Source: a bacterium
Lineage (GTDB): Bacteria > Electryoneota > RPQS01
Length of the DNA stretch: 64,000 bases
Assembly (NCBI GenBank): GCA_023382385.1
Contig: JAHDVH010000001.1
Coordinates: 124,001 to 188,000, forward strand
Direction of reading: 5' to 3'
Part shown: positions 56,442-64,000 of the stretch, piece after piece
Numbering within the stretch: position 1 is the stretch's first letter
Layout of the letters: each line of letters starts with the position of its first letter
Made by a program: the position numbers and the translations under genes
Notes under the pieces: model-generated
Database searches by the model: none
Told to the model about the DNA's origin: nothing
The model's input: only the letters and a program-made list of their open reading frames with translations

Positions 56442-57460
56442 CGATTCTTGCTCTCGAATCGAGTTGCGACGAAAACTCGGCTGCAATACTCGTCGATGGG
56501 CGAGTGAAGTCGCTCGAGACGGTCACCCAAAAAGTGCACGTTGAGTGGGGGGGAGTAGTCCCGGAGCTTGCGGGGCGGTCCCACCTTAGATTGCAGGATG
56601 AAATCGTGTGCCGGGCGCTTGATAGTGCCGGAATCCACCTTGGAGAGGTTGATTACGTGGCGTCGACCAGCGGACCCGGTTTAGTCGGGTCGTTGTTGGT
56701 CGGATACTACTATGGTACGGCACTCGCGTTATCTATGGGTGTTCCGTTCATTCCAGTGCATCATATGGAAGCACATTTATGGTCCATCGAACTGGACCGT
56801 GACCCGCTTCCCTTGCCGGCTCTCGTCTTGCTCGTCAGCGGTGGACACACTCTGTTGCTGCTTGTCAGGGGATTTCGGAACTACGAATTGCTTGGACACA
56901 CTCGCGACGACGCCTTAGGCGAGGCCTATGACAAGGTTGGTAAGCTGCTGGGCCTGAGTTTCCCAGCAGGAGCGGAAATCGATAGACTTGCACAATTAGG
57001 CAGCGAAAGTGCGATCACCTTTCCAATTGCATTGCGCGACCACAGCTTGGATTTTAGCTATTCAGGACTCAAAACAGCGGTTGCGAACTGCGTGAAGCAG
57101 AACCCGGAATGGGCAAACTCAGAAAACCGTCCCGATTTGCTTGCTTCCTTTCAGCTTGCCGCAATTCAATCCGCTCTCGAAAAAGTGGCGCTTGCCATGC
57201 ATCGGTTTCCTGTCAGATCTATCGCAGCGGCAGGTGGGGTGGCGGCCAACAGTAAACTGAGGAGTGGATTAGCGGCGCTGTCCGAGAAGTTTGATGTCCA
57301 GCTGTCGGTACCCCCTATGAGATATTGTGCTGATAACGCTGCGATGGTTGGTTATGTCGCGCACAAGATGTTGGAACACGAGTTCGAAATTGAGTCGTTG
57401 CCCGTCCGGCCGCGTTGGCCGATCACAGAATTAGGAAACGTACAGACGAGCCCATATTGA
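56438..57460 (+). CDS. tsaD: tRNA N6-adenosine threonylcarbamoyltransferase (TsaD)
   Basis: TsaD transfers the threonylcarbamoyl group to A37 of tRNA, with TsaB and TsaE as helpers. The 340-residue product has ALESSCDENSAAIL, VVPELAGRSHLR, the metal-binding HMEAH (His109, His113), GGHTLL, GHTRDDALGEAYDKVGKLLGL and a C-terminal APP-type MRYCADNAAMVGYVA. Length is normal. It overlaps the aldolase by ATGA and is followed by a VWA membrane protein. Confidence 0.96.
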   Translation: MTILALESSCDENSAAILVDGRVKSLETVTQKVHVEWGGVVPELAGRSHLRLQDEIVCRALDSAGIHLGEVDYVASTSGPGLVGSLLVGYYYGTALALSMGVPFIPVHHMEAHLWSIELDRDPLPLPALVLLVSGGHTLLLLVRGFRNYELLGHTRDDALGEAYDKVGKLLGLSFPAGAEIDRLAQLGSESAITFPIALRDHSLDFSYSGLKTAVANCVKQNPEWANSENRPDLLASFQLAAIQSALEKVALAMHRFPVRSIAAAGGVAANSKLRSGLAALSEKFDVQLSVPPMRYCADNAAMVGYVAHKMLEHEFEIESLPVRPRWPITELGNVQTSPY

Positions 57461-57480
57461 GTTCATTGTTCGGTTTGTTA

Positions 57481-59625
57481 ATGATACGTGGGATTACGTT
57501 TGGAACACCAGTACTGTATTTCGTGCTGGGTGGTCTGCTGCTGATTGGTCTGGCGTTTGTAGTCTACAGACAGACTCTTCCTCCTACCACAGTCGTTCGG
57601 CGTCGGCTGCTTGCCATCCTACGAGCGCTGGCGCTTGTCACTATTCTCTTTCTCTTGTTCGAGCCGGTACTGGGCTGGATAGACCAGCGGGAAGATCGTG
57701 CAAAAGTTCTGCTGCTGGTTGACCGCTCCGCTTCTATCGCACTTGCAGATCAGGGTGTGGTCCGTGACTCCATGGTTAATGAGTTTCTGAGTCGTTCGGA
57801 ACTGCGTACTCTTACTGAATCGAATCAGCTCCGCGTCTACGCTTTCGGTGACACAGTCGTCCCCACAACCTTGGACTCGGTTCGCCTCATTGCACCCGCA
57901 TTCGTAGGTACTGACCCTGCCTCGGCATGGGCGGCGGCAGTCTCTGAGTCGAGCGGTGAGGATATCGGCGCAATTATTGTTGTCACAGACGGCGCCCAAA
58001 ATACAGGTCCGTCTCCAGAACGCGCGTCGAGCGTGTCCGATATCCCGATATTCACAGTAGGGGTCGGAGATACGACTCAGCATCGTGACGCATTGATCGC
58101 CGAACTGTTCACAAATGACATTGCCTATGAAGGCTCAACGGTTCCGGTGAAGGTTCGCGTGCGAGGCAACAGCGTATCTGGACAAAGGTCTCGCCTGCGC
58201 ATCGTCGACTCGAAGTCAAGAACATTGCTGGATCAAGAAGTTAGTTTTCAGGGCGCTACCTATGAGCAGTCATTTGACGCTCAATTCCTTGCCGATAAGT
58301 CTGGGGACTTCCGGATTAGGGCGATCCTCGATTCTGTCTCGGGCGAATTGACCCTTGACAACAATCAGCGGTCACGGGTTATCCGGGTATTGGACTCTCG
58401 GTTCAAGGTAGTGGTGCTTGCCGGATCTCCTTCTGCCGATGTTACATTCACGTTGCAGTCGTTAGGACTCGACACTACACTGGCAATCATTCCGCTGGTC
58501 GAGAGCAAAACCGGATTTGTCGGCGGCGGAAAAAGCACCGAGGAATCTATTGCCGACGCGGATGCGTTCGTGCTGATCAACTATCCGACAGCCGGTTCGA
58601 ATGCGGCAGTCTGGGACGCAGTTGCCAAGCGTATCACAGATCAAGGCATACCTTTTCTCTTTCACCACGGTCCGTCAGTCTCATTAGGTCGACTGAATAG
58701 GATTGCCGCACGGCTTCCGGTGGAGTTTCAACCTCAGGCGGCTTTTGATAAGGTGCTCTTACGTAGTGGTTCGTCACACAGTGCGATCAACGCCAGAGGA
58801 GATCTGCGAGCTAACTGGACGGACCTTCCACCAGTGCTGGGCGCAATCGGCAGGACGACGTCCAAACCCTTTGCCGTGGTCGTTGCGAATTTTGTTCCAG
58901 AGTCCACGCCTGAACTATCCGGCGGACCTGCAGTAGTCTTGGCAGATGTCAATCGACGGCGCAGTGCTGCGATCGCGGTGTATGAGACCTTCCGCTGGCA
59001 GCTCGGATTGGCAAAGAATGAGAGGGGGCGTCAGTTCTATGCGGATTTGCTGTCGAGAATTAGCTCTTGGTTGTTGGCACCAACAGACGAGCAACGCATC
59101 AAGATTACAGCGGACAAGAAGATCTATAGTGAAGGCGAGACTGTCAGATTTCAAGGACAGGTCTACGGCGAGGATCTTGCTCCGACCAACGATGCGACAG
59201 TGCTTGTCGAGATAACTTCGGGTGAACGTAAAGAGAGAGTCTCTCTCGTTGGCCGAGGTAACGGGCTGTATGAGGGTGAATTCGTTCCCTGGGAAACAGG
59301 GGACTACAATTTTAGCGGAGTTGCAATTGCCGCGGAGGATACTCTTGGCAAGGATGGCGGAACTTTTGTGGTCGAAGCCTTCAATTTGGAGTGGATCGAG
59401 TCGCGCTCGAGATTTGACGTTCTACAGACTGTAGCACGAAATTCGGGCGGTGTGTTCGTAACAGCGAGCCAGCCGGACTCACTCTTCTCAAGACTGCGTT
59501 TGCAAGAACGGATTATTGAGAATGTGCGCGAAATTCCACTATGGAATCGGCCGCTGCTGCTTTGGATATTGATTGGATTTCTGGCTATTGAGTGGTTGCT
59601 TCGTAAGCGGAGCGGCATGCTGTAA
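57481..59625 (+). CDS. Membrane protein with VWA-like domain and C-terminal exported domains
   Basis: From the ATG at 57481 the product has 714 residues. Two membrane helices (about 10-29 and 44-63) are followed by a VWA-like domain with a MIDAS-type Asp81-x-Ser83-x-Ser85 (LVDRSAS), then a beta sandwich, a glutamine-amidotransferase-like region at about 300-480, another beta domain, and a C-terminal helix near 695-710. This architecture occurs in the large membrane proteins of Bacteroidetes-type VWA systems. It is separate from the Bat operon and may serve a related complex. Confidence 0.82.
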   Translation: MIRGITFGTPVLYFVLGGLLLIGLAFVVYRQTLPPTTVVRRRLLAILRALALVTILFLLFEPVLGWIDQREDRAKVLLLVDRSASIALADQGVVRDSMVNEFLSRSELRTLTESNQLRVYAFGDTVVPTTLDSVRLIAPAFVGTDPASAWAAAVSESSGEDIGAIIVVTDGAQNTGPSPERASSVSDIPIFTVGVGDTTQHRDALIAELFTNDIAYEGSTVPVKVRVRGNSVSGQRSRLRIVDSKSRTLLDQEVSFQGATYEQSFDAQFLADKSGDFRIRAILDSVSGELTLDNNQRSRVIRVLDSRFKVVVLAGSPSADVTFTLQSLGLDTTLAIIPLVESKTGFVGGGKSTEESIADADAFVLINYPTAGSNAAVWDAVAKRITDQGIPFLFHHGPSVSLGRLNRIAARLPVEFQPQAAFDKVLLRSGSSHSAINARGDLRANWTDLPPVLGAIGRTTSKPFAVVVANFVPESTPELSGGPAVVLADVNRRRSAAIAVYETFRWQLGLAKNERGRQFYADLLSRISSWLLAPTDEQRIKITADKKIYSEGETVRFQGQVYGEDLAPTNDATVLVEITSGERKERVSLVGRGNGLYEGEFVPWETGDYNFSGVAIAAEDTLGKDGGTFVVEAFNLEWIESRSRFDVLQTVARNSGGVFVTASQPDSLFSRLRLQERIIENVREIPLWNRPLLLWILIGFLAIEWLLRKRSGML

Positions 59626-59633
59626 TCTATAAT

Positions 59634-61175
59634 ATGAAGAACAAGTTTGATGAACTGAAGAACCGGCGCACGCTTTCAAAGCAGGGCGGAGGCGAGAGCC
59701 GCATTGAAGCGCAGCACAAGAAAGGCAAGTTGACGGCGCGCGAGCGTCTCGACATCCTACTTGACCCCGGGACATTCAATGAGATAGACGCGCTCGTCAC
59801 GCACCGCTCCACTCAATTCGGTCTTGATAAGCAAACCGTTTACGGTGACGGTGTTGTCACGGGCTATGGCAAGATTGCCGGGCGGCTGGTGTACGTCTTT
59901 GCACAGGATTTCACCGCGTTTGGCGGTTCACTTTCTGAGGCTCACGGCAGGAAGATCTGCAAGATCATGGATCTTGCAATGAAGGTCGGCGTTCCCATTA
60001 TTGGGCTGAATGATTCGGGTGGAGCTCGCGTGCAGGAAGGCGTTGTGTCTCTGGGCGCGTACGCGGACATCTTTCTGCGGAATACTTTGGCCTCGGGCGT
60101 AATCCCGCAAATCTCTGCAATCATGGGACCGTGCGCCGGCGGCGCAGTCTACAGTCCCGCGATCACCGACTTCACGCTGATGGTCGAAGGCACAAGCAAC
60201 ATGTTCGTGACCGGGCCGAAGGTTGTCAAGACCGTGACTCACGAAGATATTACGAGCGAGGAATTGGGCGGAGCCAACACCCATGCGACGAAATCCGGCG
60301 TTGCACACTTTGCCTGCCCCAACGAGGCGCACTGTCTGCTCACAATTCGCAAGCTGATGAGCTACATTCCCCAGAACAACATGGAGGATCCTCCACGACG
60401 TTCGGCTCCTCAGCAACCTTTGTTGGACGAAACTCTGGACACTTTCATTCCGGCTGAAGCGACCAAGCCGTACGACATCAAGCATGTGATAACCCGAGTC
60501 GTTGACACGGATTCATTTCTCGAGGTGCATGCGGATTGGGCGCAGAACATAGTTGTCGGATTTGGCACATTCGCTGGCCGCTCTGTTGGAATTGTGGCTA
60601 ACCAGCCTGAAGTTCTTGCCGGAGTCCTGGATATAGACTCGTCCCGCAAAGGTGCGCGCTTCGTGAGATTCTGCGACGCTTTCAACATTCCGCTCGTGAC
60701 ATTCGTGGATGTTCCGGGATTTCTCCCGGGGGTTGAACAAGAGTGGGGTGGAATCATCATGAATGGGGCAAAGCTTCTGTACGCATACTGTGAAGCTACC
60801 GTCCCAAAGATCACGGTGATCACTCGCAAGGCCTATGGCGGCGCGTATGACGTTATGAGTTCTAAGCATATTAGGGGGGATCTGAACTTCGCTTGGCCCA
60901 CCGCCGAGATTGCGGTCATGGGCGCTCCCGGTGCTGTTGAGATCATATTTGCAAAGGAAATTCAGTCTGCAGAGAATCCGGAGGCTGCGAAGGCAAAGTT
61001 CGTCGAAGAGTACACAAATCTCTTTGCCAATCCTTTTGAAGCCGCTGCTTACGGCTACATTGATGAAGTTATCGACCCGCGTGAGACGCGCGCGCGGATC
61101 ATCAGCGGACTGGAACTGCTGGAGAACAAGGTGGACAGCAACCCGCGCAAAAAGCACGGCAATATTCCACTTTAG
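59634..61175 (+). CDS. pccB: Acyl-CoA carboxylase carboxyltransferase subunit (propionyl-CoA carboxylase beta)
   Basis: The 513-residue protein is a biotin-dependent carboxyltransferase with fused N- and C-lobes, as in PccB/MmdA. It has [44 protein letters not shown], and in the C-lobe DVPGFLPG and [15 protein letters not shown]. It fits the biotin carboxylase and carrier encoded near 27-29 kb, which together would form propionyl-CoA carboxylase feeding the mutase. Methylmalonyl-CoA decarboxylase alpha is an alternative reading. Confidence 0.93.
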   Translation: MKNKFDELKNRRTLSKQGGGESRIEAQHKKGKLTARERLDILLDPGTFNEIDALVTHRSTQFGLDKQTVYGDGVVTGYGKIAGRLVYVFAQDFTAFGGSLSEAHGRKICKIMDLAMKVGVPIIGLNDSGGARVQEGVVSLGAYADIFLRNTLASGVIPQISAIMGPCAGGAVYSPAITDFTLMVEGTSNMFVTGPKVVKTVTHEDITSEELGGANTHATKSGVAHFACPNEAHCLLTIRKLMSYIPQNNMEDPPRRSAPQQPLLDETLDTFIPAEATKPYDIKHVITRVVDTDSFLEVHADWAQNIVVGFGTFAGRSVGIVANQPEVLAGVLDIDSSRKGARFVRFCDAFNIPLVTFVDVPGFLPGVEQEWGGIIMNGAKLLYAYCEATVPKITVITRKAYGGAYDVMSSKHIRGDLNFAWPTAEIAVMGAPGAVEIIFAKEIQSAENPEAAKAKFVEEYTNLFANPFEAAAYGYIDEVIDPRETRARIISGLELLENKVDSNPRKKHGNIPL

Positions 61176-61202
61176 GCGTGTCAAGCAAATTGGGAGGAGC
61201 AC

Positions 61203-61673
61203 ATGGCCCGCATTCTGCTAATTGATGATGATCAGGACTACCGCGCCGTGCTGCGGGAGTTTATTGAGGCGCGCGGGCATACTGTTCTGGAAGCGGAGTC
61301 CGCCCGAGACGGTGCCGACATTTTCTTGAAGGAAAAGATTGACCTCGTGGTATCGGACTTCATTATGCCGGAGAAGTCTGGCATGGAGCTGCTTTCAGAG
61401 TTAAGGGCGATCCACCCGAAGGTTCTCTTTATCATGGTAACCGGCTTTGCGACGTTGGACACCGCAAAGGAAGCCATCCGGTTGGGAGCCTATGACATCC
61501 TCCCGAAGCCGGTTGAAATGGACCAATTGGCCGCGGTGATGCATCGGGCGCTCTCGACGATTGAACTGCAGACGCATCTTTCCACTGTGCGCGGTGTGAA
61601 TTATGCGCTTCTGTTGTCCATTCCGCTTTGGCTTGGAGTCGGATATCTGCTGTTTCGCTTCATTGGACGGTGA
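61203..61673 (+). CDS. Response-regulator receiver domain with C-terminal transmembrane tail
   Basis: This 156-residue protein is a CheY-like receiver with the phosphoacceptor Asp52 (VVSDFIMP), the acidic pair Asp8-Asp9, Thr80 and Lys102. A hydrophobic stretch at about 133-153 (YALLLSIPLWLGVGYLLF) forms a likely C-terminal membrane anchor, ending in FRFIGR. Receivers with a membrane tail are unusual; no DNA-binding or enzyme output domain is present. A strong GGAGG lies 6 bases before the ATG. No histidine kinase gene is visible in the window. Confidence 0.9.
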   Translation: MARILLIDDDQDYRAVLREFIEARGHTVLEAESARDGADIFLKEKIDLVVSDFIMPEKSGMELLSELRAIHPKVLFIMVTGFATLDTAKEAIRLGAYDILPKPVEMDQLAAVMHRALSTIELQTHLSTVRGVNYALLLSIPLWLGVGYLLFRFIGR

Positions 61674-61696
61674 ACTTTGTCAGGCAGGAGGGCAGC

Positions 61697-62143
61697 ATGT
61701 TCTCACGAGTTTTGAAATTTGTCGGCAGCCTTTGCGTAATTGGTGTGATATTGCTGTCGGCAGCGTGCCGCAACAAGACCAGCACGGGACCGGATAATCC
61801 CAATCCACCGGGAGACGAGACTTTTCGTCTCGTATTTGATGCCCCGGACACCATTCGCTACGGCACATACACAACCATTGTGGTTCGGCTATTCAAGGGC
61901 ACGGGCATGGCGGTCAACGACACCCTGCTTCTGGCTGTAGATTCTGCTCCCGGCTATCTGCACGACTATCTGGTGATACCTCAGTCGGATACCATAAACG
62001 TGAATGGCGGGTGCGGCGCGAATCCATGTGTGCGCTATCGCTGTGATGACACCACACAGGCCAAAGACTTCGTCATGGGGTACGCAATCTCGAATGGCGA
62101 CACAGTAGCCACCCAGAGTATCGGCTTCTTTCTCGGGCACTAA
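61697..62143 (+). CDS. Predicted lipoprotein, function unknown
   Basis: The 148-residue product has a lipoprotein signal ending SAAC (Cys24) and a mature part of about 125 residues of beta character, with Cys residues in the GGCGANPCVRYRCDD segment that could form disulphides. No family is recognised. ATG at 61697 is chosen for its GGAGGG site and because the signal peptide follows at once. It is 23 bases after the receiver gene and is followed by a terminator. Confidence 0.75.
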   Translation: MFSRVLKFVGSLCVIGVILLSAACRNKTSTGPDNPNPPGDETFRLVFDAPDTIRYGTYTTIVVRLFKGTGMAVNDTLLLAVDSAPGYLHDYLVIPQSDTINVNGGCGANPCVRYRCDDTTQAKDFVMGYAISNGDTVATQSIGFFLGH

Positions 62144-62162
62144 CGTGCGCAAGAAACTCCAC

Positions 62163-62192
62163 AAGGCCGCTTTGATCTAAAGCGGCCTTTTT
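62163..62192 (+). terminator. Intrinsic terminator of the ppiD-to-lipoprotein run
   Basis: AAGGCCGCTTT and AAAGCGGCCTT pair over 11 bases with a 5-base loop, followed by a T run. It closes the long plus-strand run. Confidence 0.9.
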
Positions 62193-62271
62193 CCTGCCAA
62201 ATGTTTGAAAGTGGAGAAATCCGGACAGATTCCGTATCATTCACCAGCTCACTCAATTCCAACCAATTCCC

Positions 62272-63810
62272 ATGCCCCCGATCGTCCGCCTTGCCGGTTA
62301 CAATGTAGATGCCGAACTACTGTCTGAGACATTGGACATTCTTCACCAGTTGGATGACCTGTCCAAGTCGGTAGGAGCGGGGTCTTCTGCTTCGGACCTT
62401 CGGGCAGCCATTGAACGGCTGGGCGAAGATCTCCGTAGCAGGATTGATTTCGAAGCGTTCACCCCGGAGACGATTTCGGCCGCTTATGCTCGAATCAGCC
62501 GTGATCCTTCCCATGTCACAGAGCTTCGCCGCTCCGCAAGATTTGCCGTCGCGCGAGCACGAAAGTCCAACGAGAATATTATCTTCGGACTTGGACACGC
62601 GTCAGTAGCTGAGCATGCCGTCTTTAACTTTGACGTATCCCACTTATCCCGGCTTGCCGCAGAGGAACTTCAGTACCACCGGTTGCAGAGTTTCACTGAG
62701 AAGTCACAGCGTTACATCACTATTGGCGAGGAGTTCGTTGTACCACAGGAACTGCATGGCTCTGGTCTGGAGGAGAAATTCCGCGCTGTAGTTCAGGATC
62801 TATTTGCTGCCTATGGCGAGATTCTGAAGAGCCTTCATGAACATCATCAACCGGAAGACACTGCCGGACTCTCTAAGACAGAACTCAGGGATATCGAGAA
62901 TCGCGCCAAAGAGGATGCACGCTATCTCCTCCCGCTCGCGTGTCTGACACAAATGGGGATGACTGTAAACGCGCGGAATCTGGAGCATCTACTCTGGGAG
63001 CTTTCCGATCACCCGCTTTCCGAATTACGCGACCTTGGGCAGGCTTTTCACAAGGCTGTCGGAGGTCTCACACCGTCGTTGGTGAAGTACACGACACGCG
63101 GCAGGTTTCCACGTGAAACGCGGGTCAGGCTCGTTCCTAAGCGTAGCGAGAAACCAAATAAAGACAATAGGATAGAGTTCTGGAGTGCGCCGAAAGTAAG
63201 CCTTATAGACTTCGACAAGTCCGCCGAAGAGCAGGTGTGGCGTGCGATGGCGTATGCGGCAGGCTATGAGTCAGATGCCACCGATTTTCCAAAAGATAAA
63301 GCATTCTGGAGAATACTTTTTGACGGTTTGGGTCCGCATGACCCCATGTTCAGGGAATTTGAAGTAGCTCGGGCAGTCTTTGACATCGAGATGAGCGCGA
63401 CGTGCTACGCCCAGTTTAAACGGCACCGTCTCATGACCCAACTTGTGCGCGAGTATGACGCGGGCTATGCGGCAATAGTCCCGCCAGCCATCGAGCATAC
63501 GGGACAAGGCACTGCTTTCAGAAACGGCGTGTTGCAGGCAGCGGAAGCCGCCTCGGAGCTTCAAGAGAGGAACCCGTTACTTGCACCGTACTTGCTGACA
63601 AATGCTCAGGTCAAGCAAGTGCGGGCGGCTCTCAATGCACGCGAGTTGTATCACCTGGCCCGTTTGAGATGTGATGCTCACGCGCAGTGGGAGATTCAGG
63701 AAGTTGCTAATAAAATGCTCGAACTTATGCACGATAAATGGCCGAACCTTCTCGCCTTAGCATGCGGAAAGGATCGCTTTGATGAGACATACCGAAGGTA
63801 CTTCTCATAG
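62272..63810 (+). CDS. Tandem ThyX-like protein (two flavin-dependent thymidylate synthase domains)
   Basis: The 512-residue protein is about twice the ThyX length. The first half has GHASVAEH (108-115) and YHRLQSFTEKSQRY (135-148), which keep the His, Ser, Ser and Arg of the ThyX motif but replace its first Arg with Tyr135 and the Asn with Thr142. NARNLEHLLWELSDHPLSELR follows. The second half has a degenerate RHRLMTQLVREY and a C-terminal NARELYHLARLRCDAHAQWEI, as in ThyX. It may make dTMP from dUMP, or have a different role. Transcription ends at the following hairpin. Confidence 0.86.
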   Translation: MPPIVRLAGYNVDAELLSETLDILHQLDDLSKSVGAGSSASDLRAAIERLGEDLRSRIDFEAFTPETISAAYARISRDPSHVTELRRSARFAVARARKSNENIIFGLGHASVAEHAVFNFDVSHLSRLAAEELQYHRLQSFTEKSQRYITIGEEFVVPQELHGSGLEEKFRAVVQDLFAAYGEILKSLHEHHQPEDTAGLSKTELRDIENRAKEDARYLLPLACLTQMGMTVNARNLEHLLWELSDHPLSELRDLGQAFHKAVGGLTPSLVKYTTRGRFPRETRVRLVPKRSEKPNKDNRIEFWSAPKVSLIDFDKSAEEQVWRAMAYAAGYESDATDFPKDKAFWRILFDGLGPHDPMFREFEVARAVFDIEMSATCYAQFKRHRLMTQLVREYDAGYAAIVPPAIEHTGQGTAFRNGVLQAAEAASELQERNPLLAPYLLTNAQVKQVRAALNARELYHLARLRCDAHAQWEIQEVANKMLELMHDKWPNLLALACGKDRFDETYRRYFS

Positions 63811-63833
63811 TGAAGACGGCTCTCGATGCAAAC

Positions 63834-63858
63834 AAAGCCCGGCCATTGGCCGGGCTTT
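63834..63858. terminator. GC-rich hairpin after the ThyX-like gene
   Basis: AAAGCCCGGCC pairs perfectly with GGCCGGGCTTT over 11 base pairs with a 3-base loop. It lies 23 bases after the stop codon. The T run on the plus strand is short, so it is probably a terminator, possibly working from both sides. Confidence 0.8.
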
Positions 63859-64000
63859 GAAATTTCTGAACGTCGGAGTGGTGTCAGCCACGATCTTGGT
63901 GGGTCCCGGGGTATAAATGCGTAAACCTCGACCATCTCCGACGCTCATATCTGCAAGTTCTGCAAGAGAGTCTGCAATCTCTGTATTCCTCAAATGCAGA

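Noticed and set aside
59928-60485. Minus-strand 185-residue frame
   Set aside because: It is antisense to the carboxyltransferase gene, whose sense reading is strongly supported by family motifs.
63805-64000. Minus-strand frame open from the right edge to a stop at 63805
   Set aside because: The composition is not unlike protein, but the frame runs through the perfect hairpin at 63834-63858 and into the ThyX-like 3' end, so a real gene end here is unlikely. It cannot be excluded without sequence to the right.

Overview
The window is 64 kb of chromosome from a Gram-negative (diderm) bacterium of about 50% GC. Outer-membrane evidence is an LptE-type lipoprotein, a beta-barrel protein, many lipoproteins and a PpiD-like periplasmic chaperone. 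The gene content points to the Fibrobacteres-Chlorobi-Bacteroidetes (FCB) group or one of its candidate phyla: a complete moxR-DUF58-batA/B/C/D/E operon, a DUF2723 glycosyltransferase, a birA-coaX pair, methylmalonyl-CoA mutase, and short SxxxC lipoproteins. This placement is inference from gene content only. No insertion sequence, prophage, CRISPR array, plasmid function or rRNA is visible. Genes are packed in long co-directional runs, commonly with 1-4 base ATGA/TGATG overlaps. GTG and TTG starts are frequent. No gene-free stretch exceeds 300 bases; the largest gaps are 4614-4907 (a promoter and a tRNA terminator) and 41221-41455 (an AT-rich palindrome).

Layout. 1-4613 (minus): glgB, a POT-family transporter and the 5' part of an alanine-type aminotransferase form one operon. 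4908-4979: tRNA-Asn. 5129-6025: a 31-residue basic protein, a HIT protein and a TPR lipoprotein. 6176-14780: the Bat (aerotolerance) operon ending in a SPOR-like lipoprotein. 14865-21735: glycosylation genes (three GT2 enzymes, one a polyprenol-phosphate mannose synthase, and a large DUF2723 membrane protein) with a beta-barrel protein and purE. 21775-33960: accA, thioesterase, epimerase, a MrfA-MrfB-like helicase-nuclease fusion, biotin carboxylase, biotin carrier, methylmalonyl-CoA mutase, birA, coaX and a cell-wall amidase. 33964-37743: greA, a double-PspC protein, lepA, lepB.

37829-41220 (minus) is a compact operon of four membrane proteins that I cannot assign to any characterised system; it is the best candidate here for an undescribed complex. 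41456-48523 (minus) is a tightly overlapping operon: uvrB, lipoprotein, purD, sigma-54 activator, lptE, tsaC, DUF3108. 48730-62143 (plus) carries ppiD-like, Wzz-like, O-antigen ligase-like and polyprenyl sugar-phosphate transferase genes, serS, a class II aldolase, tsaD, a VWA membrane protein, a carboxyltransferase beta chain, a receiver protein with a membrane tail and a lipoprotein. 62272-63810 is a tandem ThyX-like protein.

How the genes work together. Propionyl-CoA handling can be assembled from the biotin carboxylase (27279), biotin carrier (28799), carboxyltransferase (59634), BirA (30951) and methylmalonyl-CoA mutase large chain (29305). Protein or surface glycosylation can be assembled from the Dol-P-Man-type synthase (20161), the DUF2723 enzyme (15905) and the Wzz/Wzy/sugar-transferase group (50580-54574). 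TsaC and TsaD both serve tRNA t6A synthesis, but they lie in separate operons.
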